Shown one piece after another: positions 54,481 to 63,601 of a stretch of 64,000 nucleotides of DNA. Source of the DNA: an uncultured Oscillospiraceae bacterium (GTDB taxonomy: Bacteria > Bacillota > Clostridia > Oscillospirales > Ruminococcaceae); the NCBI GenBank assembly GCA_934462925.1, contig CAKSIT010000005.1, positions 121,687-185,686 of the forward strand, read 5' to 3'. Below the pieces are notes generated by a model. It was given only the letters and a program-made list of their open reading frames with translations. It had not been told where the DNA came from and searched no databases. Made by a program: the position numbers and the translations under genes. Numbering within the stretch: position 1 is the stretch's first letter; each line of letters opens with the position of its first letter.

Positions 54481-55157
54481 GCGGCCTGCTTTACGTTACC
54501 TTTGTGCGCTGCAGGGGGTATATTCTGGCGGCGCTTATCGTCTGCGCGGCGGCGAGCGTTGCGGCGGCTGTCCTCCCGCTCATCTTCCCCAAAGCCGAGA
54601 TGTTGACAAGCTTTATTACATTCGTTCTCTCCGTTATTTTGTGCGTAATTATCGAGGAAGGGCTGTCAAAATCGCTTGAAAACAACATAAAATGCCGCTT
54701 TATGGATACTGCGCTTGCGGGCGGTATAAGCGCGGGGACTGCCGCTCTCTCAGAGCTTGCAGCGAATCTTATCGCAGTCGCGGCAGGAACGGTGCTTGCG
54801 TGCATTGTACAGACAGCAAGCGCAATTGCTACGGAAAAAAGCCTTTCCGCGGATATGTTATTGCTGTGTCTCGGCGTGTCTGCGGTGTTCGGGCTGATTT
54901 CATGGATAATAACGCCGCTTACGGTGGTGTTCAAAAGTCAGGAAAAAGCTTCTCTTGTAGTAGGTTTGGGCGTAGGCACTCTTGCAGGATTTACGATGGC
55001 GGCGAGTATGGATAATCTGGAATCCATCACTAACGATTTCTTAGAGTTTGTTTCAACGCGTGCGGGAACGCTCTGCTTTTTCGGGACGACAGCGCTTATA
55101 TACGCCGTTGTATATGTATTTTTGTGGTTAAGGCTGAAAAGGGGTGACGTTTGTTGA
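54477..55157 (+). CDS. ABC-2 type permease subunit
   Basis: 226 aa, six hydrophobic segments, ATGA overlap with the ATPase gene and AAGGAGGGG upstream. Starts MSGLLYVTFVRCRGYILAAL. Membrane partner of the ATPase. Confidence 0.8.
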   Translation: MSGLLYVTFVRCRGYILAALIVCAAASVAAAVLPLIFPKAEMLTSFITFVLSVILCVIIEEGLSKSLENNIKCRFMDTALAGGISAGTAALSELAANLIAVAAGTVLACIVQTASAIATEKSLSADMLLLCLGVSAVFGLISWIITPLTVVFKSQEKASLVVGLGVGTLAGFTMAASMDNLESITNDFLEFVSTRAGTLCFFGTTALIYAVVYVFLWLRLKRGDVC

Positions 55158-55822
55158 AAGGGATACTGCTGAAAAATCTGTACGGCGCGCGCTCGACGCT
55201 GCTGCTCGGAACTCCGCTGCTTTTAGTGACTTTCTACGCCTGTGTTTGCCTGGCGTGGGAAAATGCCGATTTAATATCGTTTTTGACGGTTTTCTATAAC
55301 TATGCGGGCGTTGTGACTTTTTCATCGTTTATACTCAACAGCTTCGCTTCTGATGAAAAGTGCGGCTGGATACGGCTTGAACGCGCCATGCCGATTTCTG
55401 CGGGACGCGCCGCCGCGGCAAGGCTGCTTTCGTGCGGAGTTATCGTTGCAATTATAAGCGCCATAGTTATGGCGATGAATATAGCGGTTTACCTCTGCGC
55501 CGTTTATATGCTCAATGTACACCTTGAGCTTGAGGTATTTATAACAGCGCCGATAGTTGCGGGGCTTTTACAGCTCATCGCGCTTTCCCCTGTCGTGCCT
55601 GTTGCGCTGCGGTACGGCTCGCGCACGGTAAATACGGTTTACCTTATTTGCGTAATACTTATGGCGATTGCCGCAATAGCCGTAAGCTTCCCCCTTGCCG
55701 CGGGAGAGATACCGCCCGCGGCGCTAAGGCTCATATGCTACGCGGGTGTTCCCGCGGCAGCGGCGGCAGCAGCTTTCCTGTCGTACCTGTTTGCAAAAAA
55801 AGCCGCACTGCGCGACCTGTAA
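55151..55822 (+). CDS. Second ABC-2 type permease subunit
   Basis: 223 aa with six hydrophobic segments; TTG start overlapping the previous gene, AAGGGG upstream. Begins LKGILLKNLYGARSTLLLGT, a pattern shared by clostridial ABC-2 permeases controlled by YtrA. Last gene of the operon. Confidence 0.8.
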   Translation: MLKGILLKNLYGARSTLLLGTPLLLVTFYACVCLAWENADLISFLTVFYNYAGVVTFSSFILNSFASDEKCGWIRLERAMPISAGRAAAARLLSCGVIVAIISAIVMAMNIAVYLCAVYMLNVHLELEVFITAPIVAGLLQLIALSPVVPVALRYGSRTVNTVYLICVILMAIAAIAVSFPLAAGEIPPAALRLICYAGVPAAAAAAAFLSYLFAKKAALRDL

Positions 55823-55898
55823 TAGTTTAGCCGCCCACGCAAGAATGCGGGCGGCTTCGCTTTGCACGACAAATTTTGACAACGCCCCGCAAACCCGA

Positions 55899-55927
55899 TT
55901 GACTTTTGCGGCGAAATGGTGTATATT
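55899..55927 (+). promoter_or_regulatory. Promoter of trkA
   Basis: TTGACT (55899-55904), 17-bp spacer, TATATT (55922-55927). Confidence 0.75.
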
Positions 55928-55960
55928 ATATAAAGAAATACATACGGAGGTATCTCTGAT

Positions 55961-57319
55961 TTGAATATAATTATAGTCGGCTGCGGCAAGGTTGGGCAAA
56001 CGCTGGCGCAGGAGCTTAACGAAGAAGGCAGCAACATCACCGTTATAGACACAAAGCAGGAAAAGGTTGACGAGATAACCGCGCGCTGCGACGTAATGGG
56101 CGTTACGGGCAACGGCGCTACGCACGCCGTGCAGCAAAAGGCGGGTATTGAGGACGCCGACCTGCTTATAGCCGTGACAGGCTCGGACGAGCTGAACCTG
56201 CTGTGCTGCCTTATTGCGCGCAAGGTGGGCGACTGCCGCACCATAGCCCGCGTAAGAGACCCGCAGTACAACACCGACGCGCCGTTCCTTAAAAACGTGC
56301 TTGGGCTTGCCATGGTAATAAATCCCGAAATGGAGGCCGCTGAGGAAATAGCGCGCGTTCTGCGCTTCCCCTCTGCGATAAAGATAGACACCTTTGCAAG
56401 CGGCCGCGTGGAGCTTGTGAAGTTCCGCCTGCCCGAGGGCTGCCCGCTTGCAGGCTGCGCCGTAAAGGACATCTCCGCAAAGTTCCACAGCGACGCGCTT
56501 GTATGCACCATTGAGCGCGGCGAGGAAGCGTTCATAGCATACGGCGACTTTGTTTTCGAGGAGCGCGACGTTATCTCTATCGTCGCCACCCCGCGCAAGG
56601 CAAGCGATTTCTTCCGCAAAATAAAGTACAAAATGGACTCCGTGCGCGACGTTATCATAGCGGGCGGCGGAGAAATATGCCACTATCTTTGCAACACGCT
56701 TCTGCCGTCTGGTATAGGCATAAAGGTGATAGAAAAAGACCCCGAGCGCGCGGAGGAGCTTTCCGTGCTGCTTGACGAGGTAACGGTAATAGAGGGCGAC
56801 GCCTCCGACCGCGAGGTGCTGCTTGAAGCGGGGCTTGAAAGCACCGACGGCTTTGTGGCGCTCACAAACCTTGACGAGGAGAACATTCTGCTGTCGCTCT
56901 TTGCCAAGAGCGCGGGCCGCGCGAAACTCGTTACAAAAATAAACCGTATCGACTTTGACAGCGTAATAAACCACCTCGACCTTGATTCGATAATCTACCC
57001 CAAAAATATAACCGCCGAATCTATCGTGCGGTATGTCCGCGCGATGAAAAACACCATAGGCAGCAATGTCGAGCGCCTTTATAACGTAATAAAGGGCAAG
57101 ATAGAGGCCTCGGAGTTTGTTATACGCGAGCCGTCGGGCGTTGTTGGCGTGCCGCTTATGAAGCTCAGCCTGCGGCGCGGCATTCTCGTGGCGGCGATAA
57201 TCCGCGACAGAAAGGTGCTTATACCGCGCGGACCTGACTGCCTGCAAACGGGCGATACGGTAGTTATAGTGTCGCGGCAGACCGCGCTGCACGACATCAC
57301 CGACATACTTAAAAAGTAA
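55961..57319 (+). CDS. trkA: Potassium uptake regulatory protein TrkA
   Basis: 452 aa with two RCK units. First NAD-binding fold NIIIVGCGKVGQTLAQELNE, second DVIIAGGGEICHYLCNTLLP, each followed by an RCK_C part. TTG start with a GGAGG site. Cytoplasmic gate regulator of the TrkH channel encoded 12 bp downstream. Confidence 0.95.
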   Translation: MNIIIVGCGKVGQTLAQELNEEGSNITVIDTKQEKVDEITARCDVMGVTGNGATHAVQQKAGIEDADLLIAVTGSDELNLLCCLIARKVGDCRTIARVRDPQYNTDAPFLKNVLGLAMVINPEMEAAEEIARVLRFPSAIKIDTFASGRVELVKFRLPEGCPLAGCAVKDISAKFHSDALVCTIERGEEAFIAYGDFVFEERDVISIVATPRKASDFFRKIKYKMDSVRDVIIAGGGEICHYLCNTLLPSGIGIKVIEKDPERAEELSVLLDEVTVIEGDASDREVLLEAGLESTDGFVALTNLDEENILLSLFAKSAGRAKLVTKINRIDFDSVINHLDLDSIIYPKNITAESIVRYVRAMKNTIGSNVERLYNVIKGKIEASEFVIREPSGVVGVPLMKLSLRRGILVAAIIRDRKVLIPRGPDCLQTGDTVVIVSRQTALHDITDILKK

Positions 57320-57331
57320 GCGGAGGGCGCA

Positions 57332-58765
57332 ATGAACTACAGAATGATAACCTACGTCCTCGGCTGGATACTTGTGTTTGAGGCGCTGTTTATGGCTGTA
57401 CCGATAATCACGGCGCTTGTGTACGCGGAGCATATCGTGTGGAGCTACGCGGGTTCTGCCGCGATATGTGCTGCTGCGGGCGGGCTTCTTATCATGAAAA
57501 AGCCGCAGAAAACAAGCCTCTATTCCCGCGAGGGCGAGGTGATAGTGGCGCTCAGCTGGGTAACGCTCTCGCTTTTCGGGGCGCTGCCGCTGTGGATATC
57601 GGGCGAGATACCATCGTTTGTGGACGCGCTTTTTGAAACTGTCTCGGGCTTTACAACAACCGGCGCAAGCATTCTCTCCGACGTTGAAGCGCTTTCAATG
57701 GCAAGCCGTATGTGGCGCAGCTTTTCGCACTGGGTCGGCGGTATGGGCGTGCTTGTGTTTATCATGGCTTTCCTGCCGCTGTCGGGCGCGCGCAATATGC
57801 ACATCATGAAAGCGGAAAGCCCCGGGCCTTCCGTAAGCAAACTTGTACCGCGCGTTAAAACCACTGCGCTGCTGCTTTATTCAATCTACTTTGTGCTTAC
57901 CCTTGTGGAGTTTGTGCTGCTGCTTTGCGGCGGCATGACCGTGTTTGAAGCGCTAAACACCGCGTTTTCAACCGCGGGTACGGGCGGTTTTTTCATCTAC
58001 AACAGCGGGCTTAGCGGCTTTTCGCCGTACATACAAATCGTGGTAACGGTGTTCATGCTGCTCTGCTCGGTGAACTTTACCTGCTTTTTCCTTATCATTG
58101 CGGGCAGGATTCGCGAGGCGTTCAACACCGAGGTGAGAACGTTCCTTATAATCGTGGCGTGCGCAAGCCTTGTCATAGCGGTGAACATAAGCGGGCTGTA
58201 TTCGTCGTTCGGCGAGGCGTTCAGAAACAGTATTTTTACGGTGGCTTCGCTTATCTCAACCACGGGCTTTGCAACGGTCGATTACAACCTCTGGCCCGAG
58301 CTTTCGCGCACGATGATTGTGCTTGTGATGTTTATAGGCGCGTGCGCGGGCAGCACGGGCGGCGGCTTTAAGGTGTCAAGGCTTGTTATCCTTGTAAAAA
58401 GCATGGCAAAGGAACTGCAAACGATGGTTCACCCGCGGCAGGTGAAGAAGATAAAGATAGACTCGCAGCCCATTGAACACGAGGTAGTACGCGCCGTGAA
58501 CGTATACATGGTGGCGTACCTGCTTATTTTCGTGGGGTCAATAACGGTAATCTCCTTTGACAACCACGACCTTATCACCAACTTTACCGCCGTTCTTACG
58601 GCAATGAACAACGTAGGTCCGGGTCTTAACCTTGTAGGACCTATGGAGAATTTCGGGTTTTTCTCGGACACGTCAAAGGCTGTGCTGATTTTTGATATGC
58701 TCGCGGGAAGGCTCGAGCTGTTCCCCATGCTGCTGCTGTTTACGCCCGCAACTTGGAAGAAGTGA
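57332..58765 (+). CDS. trkH: Potassium uptake channel subunit TrkH
   Basis: 477 aa with about ten membrane segments. Four selectivity-filter-like repeats: TVSGFTTTGASIL, STAGTGGFFIYNS, STTGFATVDYN and NNVGPGLNLVGP. Imports potassium driven by ion gradients. Operon with trkA and the AraC gene. Confidence 0.95.
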   Translation: MNYRMITYVLGWILVFEALFMAVPIITALVYAEHIVWSYAGSAAICAAAGGLLIMKKPQKTSLYSREGEVIVALSWVTLSLFGALPLWISGEIPSFVDALFETVSGFTTTGASILSDVEALSMASRMWRSFSHWVGGMGVLVFIMAFLPLSGARNMHIMKAESPGPSVSKLVPRVKTTALLLYSIYFVLTLVEFVLLLCGGMTVFEALNTAFSTAGTGGFFIYNSGLSGFSPYIQIVVTVFMLLCSVNFTCFFLIIAGRIREAFNTEVRTFLIIVACASLVIAVNISGLYSSFGEAFRNSIFTVASLISTTGFATVDYNLWPELSRTMIVLVMFIGACAGSTGGGFKVSRLVILVKSMAKELQTMVHPRQVKKIKIDSQPIEHEVVRAVNVYMVAYLLIFVGSITVISFDNHDLITNFTAVLTAMNNVGPGLNLVGPMENFGFFSDTSKAVLIFDMLAGRLELFPMLLLFTPATWKK

Positions 58766-58778
58766 AAAGGAGGCTCTG

Positions 58779-59564
58779 ATGAAGATAGGCTCTATCGGAT
58801 ACAACCACGTACACGGAAGCGACTTTGAAATGAGCGCTCCGAGCGGCTTTGGCTGTTGGTTAATGCTGCTTATCCGCCGCGACTCGGTGTTTGAGATAAA
58901 CGGCAGCGTATGCGACGTTCCCGCAGGGAGCTTTGTGCTGATATCGGGCAAGACCTGCGTTACATACCGCGCAAAGGGCAAGGAATACGCGGACGACTGG
59001 CTGTTCGCGGCGGAAGAAGACGGCGACGCTGAGCTTCTCGCTTCGCTTGGCATACCCATAGACAAGCCCGTAACGGTAGGCGGACTCGACAGCCTGTCCG
59101 ACCTTGTGCATATCATGACCTACGAGTTCTATTCCGCGGAAAAATACCGCGAGGAGCTTGTCGCGCACTACCTGCTTATACTGCTTATGCGGCTAAGCCG
59201 CGCGCTCAGCAACACAACGCTCTACGACAGCGCGCTCTACAACGAGCGCAACACAAAGCTCTCGCACCTGCGCGCGCGAATGTACAACGCACCCGAAAGC
59301 ATAACCAACATTGACGCCATGGCGCAGGAGCTTGGCATGAGCCGCTCGGGCTTTCAGCACCTGTACAAAAAGTACTTTGGCGTGAGCGCCAGCAGCGACA
59401 TAATCAAGGGCCGCATTGAAAAGGCAAAGCAGCTTTTGTCCTGCACGCGGCTTTCGGTAAGCGAGATTTCGCTGCGCTGCGGCTACGGCACTTGCTCGCA
59501 TTTCATGCGGCAGTTCCGCGAGGTCTGCGGCAAAACGCCGTCGGAGTACCGCAAAACGCTATAA
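58779..59564 (+). CDS. AraC-family regulator
   Basis: 261 aa from MKIGSIGYNHVHGSDFEMSA (AAAGGAGG upstream). N-terminal cupin-like sensing part (VCDVPAGSFVLISG), C-terminal double HTH: NIDAMAQELGMSRSGFQHLY and KQLLSCTRLSVSEISLRCGY. Starts 13 bp after trkH. The GH5 gene just downstream is a likely target, judged by position only. Confidence 0.88.
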   Translation: MKIGSIGYNHVHGSDFEMSAPSGFGCWLMLLIRRDSVFEINGSVCDVPAGSFVLISGKTCVTYRAKGKEYADDWLFAAEEDGDAELLASLGIPIDKPVTVGGLDSLSDLVHIMTYEFYSAEKYREELVAHYLLILLMRLSRALSNTTLYDSALYNERNTKLSHLRARMYNAPESITNIDAMAQELGMSRSGFQHLYKKYFGVSASSDIIKGRIEKAKQLLSCTRLSVSEISLRCGYGTCSHFMRQFREVCGKTPSEYRKTL

Positions 59565-59646
59565 ATATTCGAGGGGAGTTCAGCGCTCCCCTTTTCATTA
59601 TGCTGAAATTTGCACAAAATGCAACTTTATCTGACATAGTGTGCTA

Positions 59647-59675
59647 TTGTGAAAAAGCTTACGGCGCGTTATAAT
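59647..59675 (+). promoter_or_regulatory. Promoter before the foldback and GH5 gene
   Basis: TTGTGA (59647-59652), 17-bp spacer, TATAAT (59670-59675). Transcription would start close to 59682, so the foldback forms the beginning of the GH5 leader RNA. Confidence 0.65.
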
Positions 59676-59689
59676 TAAGGCATAAGGAA

Positions 59690-59840
59690 ACCTCTAAAAA
59701 CCGGTTTGAAAAGGGAAAATGGGTAGAGTGCACCGAATGCGATGAAAGCCGACGAAGTAAGGCTGTATGCCTTACGAGGAGGTTTGAAGAAGCAGGCGGT
59801 GTGCTATACACATTTTCACTCAAACAAGGTTTTTAGAGGT
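59690..59840. repeat. 151-bp foldback with perfect 13-bp inverted ends
   Basis: ACCTCTAAAAACC (59690-59702) and GGTTTTTAGAGGT (59828-59840) are exact complements; inner pairs GTTTGA/TCAAAC, GAAAATG/CATTTTC and GCACCG/CGGTG continue the stem, and AAGTAAGGC-tgtat-GCCTTAC-type symmetry sits in the middle. CATAAG occurs on both sides (59681-59686, 59844-59849). It fits a MITE, but its place between promoter and start codon also fits a structured leader RNA. It occupies most of the gap between the AraC and GH5 genes. Confidence 0.65.
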
Positions 59841-59877
59841 GACCATAAGCTAACACGGCTGAAACGGAGGTTACAAT

Positions 59878-61107
59878 ATGAACTGCGCAAATATTATTTC
59901 GGTAATAATGGCATGGGTTATGTCGCTCACTATGCTTTCGGGCTGCAAGAAAGAAAAACCCGACGAGCCGCACCCCTCGCAGAACGGAATAACGACCATA
60001 GACAACGGCAAAATGCGCGAGGACATGACCGCAAACGACTATGCAAAGGAGCTTGGCATAGGCATTAACCTTGGCAATACAATGGAGGCGTCTTATCAGA
60101 ACCTTGACAGGGCGACCACAGGCTGCTCGGTTATCGGCAACGATACCCCGCTTGATTACGAGCGCTGCTGGGGCGCTATAGAAACCACGCAGGATATTAT
60201 AGACGGCATGGCGGCGGAGGGCTTCAACACGGTGCGTATTCCAGTATACTGGGGAAACATGATGGCTGACGACGGCACGTTCACGATAAACCCCACGTAC
60301 TTTAACCGCGTTGAGGAACTTATCAACTATTGCAGAAACAACGGGCTGTACGTTGTAATCAACATACACCACTATGATGAGTACATCATCAAGCACTACG
60401 CCCGCGAGGACGCCGTAAACATAGCCAAGACCCTCTGGACGCAGATAGCGCAGCGCTACGCGGAATACTCCGACTACCTTATATTCGAGGGCTACAACGA
60501 GAATCTCGGTTCAAGCTGCGAGGGCGCAAACCTCTCCGAGGACGAGCTGTTCAGCTATGTAAACGAGATGAATCAGACGTTTGTTGACGCGGTTCGCGCA
60601 ACGGGCGGAAACAACGCGCAGCGCCTTCTTATCGTGTCGGGCTACTGGACGAACATAGACAAAACCACGGACGCGCGCTTTGTAATGCCGACAGATACCG
60701 CAGAAAACCGCCTTATGGTGAGCGTACACTACATAGACAACGCAATGTACTGGACCAACAGGATTGGCGGGCAGGAATGGCTCGACTACTCCCGCGCGCA
60801 GTGCGAACTGCTTAAAAACGCGTTTACAGACAAGGGCATACCCGTTTTCGTCGGCGAATGCACCGCGATTTACGAGGAGAGCCGCTTCGCAGGAAACGCG
60901 ACAGTCACCGAGTCTACGCAGGCGCTTAAGACTATCATGGATATGTGCGGGGAATACGGCTTCGTGCCTGTTCTGTGGGACGTTTGCAATAACTTCTATT
61001 CGCGCCGGCTCTGCCGCATTTCCAACGACTCCGACCGCGCGCTCATTCACGAGATTGCGGGCGTACCCGAGCAGCCCGAAACGCAGAGCGCAGCAAGCGC
61101 CGCTTAA
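59878..61107 (+). CDS. GH5 family endoglucanase lipoprotein
   Basis: 409 aa. Lipoprotein signal MNCANIISVIMAWVMSLTML with SGC at the lipobox. GH5 barrel: GIGINLGNTMEA, GFNTVRIPVYWGNMM, NNGLYVVINIHHYDEY, acid/base Glu in FEGYNENLGSSC (NEN rather than the usual NEP), HYIDNAMYW and nucleophile Glu in PVFVGECTAIYEE. Degrades beta-1,4-glucans at the cell surface. Confidence 0.93.
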   Translation: MNCANIISVIMAWVMSLTMLSGCKKEKPDEPHPSQNGITTIDNGKMREDMTANDYAKELGIGINLGNTMEASYQNLDRATTGCSVIGNDTPLDYERCWGAIETTQDIIDGMAAEGFNTVRIPVYWGNMMADDGTFTINPTYFNRVEELINYCRNNGLYVVINIHHYDEYIIKHYAREDAVNIAKTLWTQIAQRYAEYSDYLIFEGYNENLGSSCEGANLSEDELFSYVNEMNQTFVDAVRATGGNNAQRLLIVSGYWTNIDKTTDARFVMPTDTAENRLMVSVHYIDNAMYWTNRIGGQEWLDYSRAQCELLKNAFTDKGIPVFVGECTAIYEESRFAGNATVTESTQALKTIMDMCGEYGFVPVLWDVCNNFYSRRLCRISNDSDRALIHEIAGVPEQPETQSAASAA

Positions 61108-61124
61108 GGTATAACATAATAATT

Positions 61125-61151
61125 AAGGGGACGGTTTTCCGCCCCCTTTTT
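61125..61151 (+). terminator. Terminator of the GH5 gene
   Basis: AAGGGGACGG, loop TTTT, CCGCCCCCTT, then TTT. One mismatch in a 10-bp stem. Confidence 0.8.
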
Positions 61152-61196
61152 ATGTTCCGTTCTGCACAAAATGCGCTAACATTTCCCTGCCGCGCT

Positions 61197-62184
61197 TCAC
61201 CTGTTAATGGCATAGGAAAGCTCGCCGAGCGCGGCTTCCCTTACGGCGGGGGAAGTCGTTTCCTGCACGAAAAAGCGCACGCCCGAGCAGCCGCAAAGCT
61301 CAAAAAACGACTCCCGGCACTCGACCGTTTCAAAGCGGCGCGCGTTCTCGTAAGCACGCGTATAACAGAACCCGCCGAGCTGCTCCCACAAAAACGGCGC
61401 TGCGGTGTACATACGCATTTCCGCGCGCTCGTCAGCCGCCATAAGCAGCAGCGGTATCGTGCCATGCACGCCCGATTCAACGACGATTATGCGCTCCGCG
61501 CCGATACCCGAAAACAGCCCGCGAAGCGCGTTTCTGACTGCGGGAACGCTTTCAAGCAGGGCACAAAGGCGCGGCCTGCAATAGCTCCGGAACTCCGTAA
61601 AATCCGAAGTGCCCGCTTCAAGCGCTTCGTAAATCACGGCGCGCGCCTTGTCGTCAAAATCCCCGCAGCCCGCGGCAAGCTTAAAGTACTTCCTGCCTAT
61701 CGGGTAAGCGTACGCCCGCCCCGAAAAGCTGATATCGCCCGCGAAATCAAGGTACGGTATAAGCGTATCGCGCAGCAGGAAAACGAATGCCGCGCCGCCC
61801 TCCGCGCCTTTAAGCCACGCGCTGTAGGCAAGCATTTCATCAATAAACGGCTTTGGCTTCGGCGGGAATCTGCGCGCCTGCTCCGCAACGCTTTTAAGGT
61901 ATGCTGAAAACTCCGTCGGCTCGCCGCCAAAGCCCGACCCTTCCTATTCTTTGCGACAGCAAAAACGGCTCTCCGCCGTTTTGGGCAATCAACGTGCGCA
62001 GGCGGCTCATTCCGCTAAAAGCGCTTTCTAATGCGTTTTCAAGGTAGACGTAGCCCTCGTCCGAAAGGTCTTCGACGTATCTGAGATACTGCCGCGCCTC
62101 GTAGAGCTCCGCTTTGTCGGGCGCGCTTTCCCACAATAAAAGCTTTCGCCGATAGAGCGCGGTCATATACTCGTTAAAGCCCAT
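61197..62184 (-). pseudogene. Frameshifted protein-coding gene, function unknown
   Basis: The first part (from ATG 62184) reads MGFNEYMTALYRRKLLLWES and runs to about residue 82 (LLSQRIGR); near 61925-61945 the coding sense moves to another frame (SGFGGEPTEFSAYLKSVAEQ, then MLAYSAWLKGAEGG) and continues to 61197. Together about 328 residues. The second half has IIVVESGVHGTIPLLLMAAD and ends ALGELSYAINR. One indel breaks it, unless it is a sequencing error or programmed. I recognise no family. The downstream part keeps full coding quality, so the lesion is recent or false. Confidence 0.65.
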
Positions 62185-62186
62185 AA

Positions 62187-62762
62187 TTATCTGTCCTTTA
62201 ATATCAGCACGGGAATCGGCGGGCAGTTGGGACGGTTAACAAACGGCATTTCAATAACGGTGAATCTGCTGCTGTCGATAGTCGGCAAAAACTCGAGCAG
62301 CGCGTCGCGCTCCTCAAATCCCGTTTCCCTGCCGTAATACATGATAAGCGTCATGATTCCGCCGCTTTTGAGCAGCCGCAGCCCCTTTTCTATGGCTGCA
62401 ATGCTGGTGGTTTTGTTTGTGAAAATATTGTGGTCGCCCCCGGGCAGCCAGCCAAAGTTAAACGTTATAAGCGACACGGATTCCTCCGCGAAAAGCTCGT
62501 CCATTTCGCTGTGGCTTTTAAGCAGCACGTCGGCGCGGTGCGACATACCGTTTTCTTCAAGCAGCCTGCGCGTGCTGTCAACCGCGTCCTGCTGTATGTC
62601 GAACGCGGTCACATGGCCGCTCTCCCCCACAAGCCGCGCGAGAAAGAGCGTGTCCCCTCCCCTGCCCGCCGTGGCGTCAATGCATATGTCGCCCTCGCAT
62701 ATATGCTCGCTTATTACCCTGTGAATTATGTTAAGTGCGCTGAAATGCGGTCTTTTATCCAT
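62187..62762 (-). CDS. mnmM: YtqB/MnmM-type SAM-dependent tRNA methyltransferase
   Basis: 191 aa. SAM motif ICIDATAGRGGDTLFLARLV, then HVTAFDIQQDAVDSTRRLLE, catalytic-face LITFNFGWLPGGDH and GGIMTLIMYYG. The order and FNFGWLPGGDH are typical of YtqB, identified as the enzyme that methylates aminomethyl-thiouridine at the tRNA wobble position in Firmicutes. Upstream of the frameshifted gene by 2 bp. Confidence 0.85.
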   Translation of the reverse strand: MDKRPHFSALNIIHRVISEHICEGDICIDATAGRGGDTLFLARLVGESGHVTAFDIQQDAVDSTRRLLEENGMSHRADVLLKSHSEMDELFAEESVSLITFNFGWLPGGDHNIFTNKTTSIAAIEKGLRLLKSGGIMTLIMYYGRETGFEERDALLEFLPTIDSSRFTVIEMPFVNRPNCPPIPVLILKDR

Positions 62763-62867
62763 TGCTATGCTCCTTTTGATTTGTATAGTTTATTTTAGCA
62801 TAGATTCGGCGGGTTGTCAATAAGTGGTGCGCAGCAAAAAGAAATTTGGATTTTTTTCAAAAACCCC

Positions 62868-62896
62868 TTGATTTTTTTGTCGGGGTATGATATAAT
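62868..62896 (+). promoter_or_regulatory. Promoter of tRNA-Pro
   Basis: TTGATT (62868-62873), 17-bp spacer, TATAAT (62891-62896). Confidence 0.75.
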
Positions 62897-62925
62897 ATTA
62901 GCGTTGCAGATATTGCAGCTCTTTT

Positions 62926-63002
62926 CGAGATGTGGCTCAGTTTGGTAGAGCGCTGCGTTCGGGACGCAGAGGTCGCAGGTTCGAATCCTGTCATCTCGAC
63001 CA
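62926..63002 (+). tRNA. tRNA-Pro (anticodon CGG)
   Basis: 77 nt with encoded CCA. Acceptor CGAGATG/CATCTCG, D-arm GCTC/GAGC, anticodon arm CTGCG-TTCGGGA-CGCAG giving CGG, T-arm GCAGG-TTCGAAT-CCTGT. All arms pair. Confidence 0.97.
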
Positions 63003-63007
63003 TAACA

Positions 63008-63055
63008 GGACACCAATTTTGATACAATGCGTATCTTGATTGGTGTCCGTTTTCT
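63008..63055 (+). terminator. Terminator of tRNA-Pro
   Basis: GGACACCAAT (63008-63017) pairs with ATTGGTGTCC (63039-63048), inner GATAC/GTATC, then TTTTCTTT. Confidence 0.85.
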
Positions 63056-63601
63056 TTATCCGAAAGTTCTTATTTAATGGGATTTATCAACACAATTTAA
63101 CGAAAGAAGGCTCTGCGATGACTGAAAAACGGTCACGGCAGAGCCTTTTCTATTTTTTACCTAAATACTATTTAACGAAAGGTCGTAAGGGTGTGCATTT
63201 TCGGCAAGGGGTATGCACTTTTAAATTATTCCTAAAAACAACAAAAAGCCGCAGGACTTGCTTATTAAAATTTGAGCAGTCCTGCGGCTCTGTTATTTTA
63301 CCATTCTAACCTTAGTGTCGCTTCCATAAAGAGCTACTTTTATCCCATTGCAGCAACATCTGCATATATTAAAATTCAATCTGTGGTTCAGAACTGTGAA
63401 ATTTAGCCACTAAGAATATATAAAGTTGCAAGATTTTCAAAAGGTTCGAGAGTATTACCCCGTCGCAGTTCAGAAGTATAGAACAGGTTATGTGAAATCT
63501 GCAAATTGACCGCCGGCATCGTATGAAAAACAAAAGGCATCACGTTTAAATACATGGTGCCTTTTTTCTATTGTAGCTTTGCATAAACCTGCCGGATACG
63601 A
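63056..63601. other. AT-rich intergenic segment with three hairpins
   Basis: No credible gene. Hairpins: AAGGCTCTGC / GCAGAGCCTT (63107-63116, 63138-63147, T-run after); AGCCGCAGGACT / AGTCCTGCGGCT (63247-63258, 63278-63289); and AAAGGCATCA / TGGTGCCTTTTTT (about 63532-63567), the likely terminator of the MFS gene on the minus strand. ATTTAACGAAAG occurs twice (about 63095 and 63171). Could be decayed mobile DNA behind a tRNA. Confidence 0.5.
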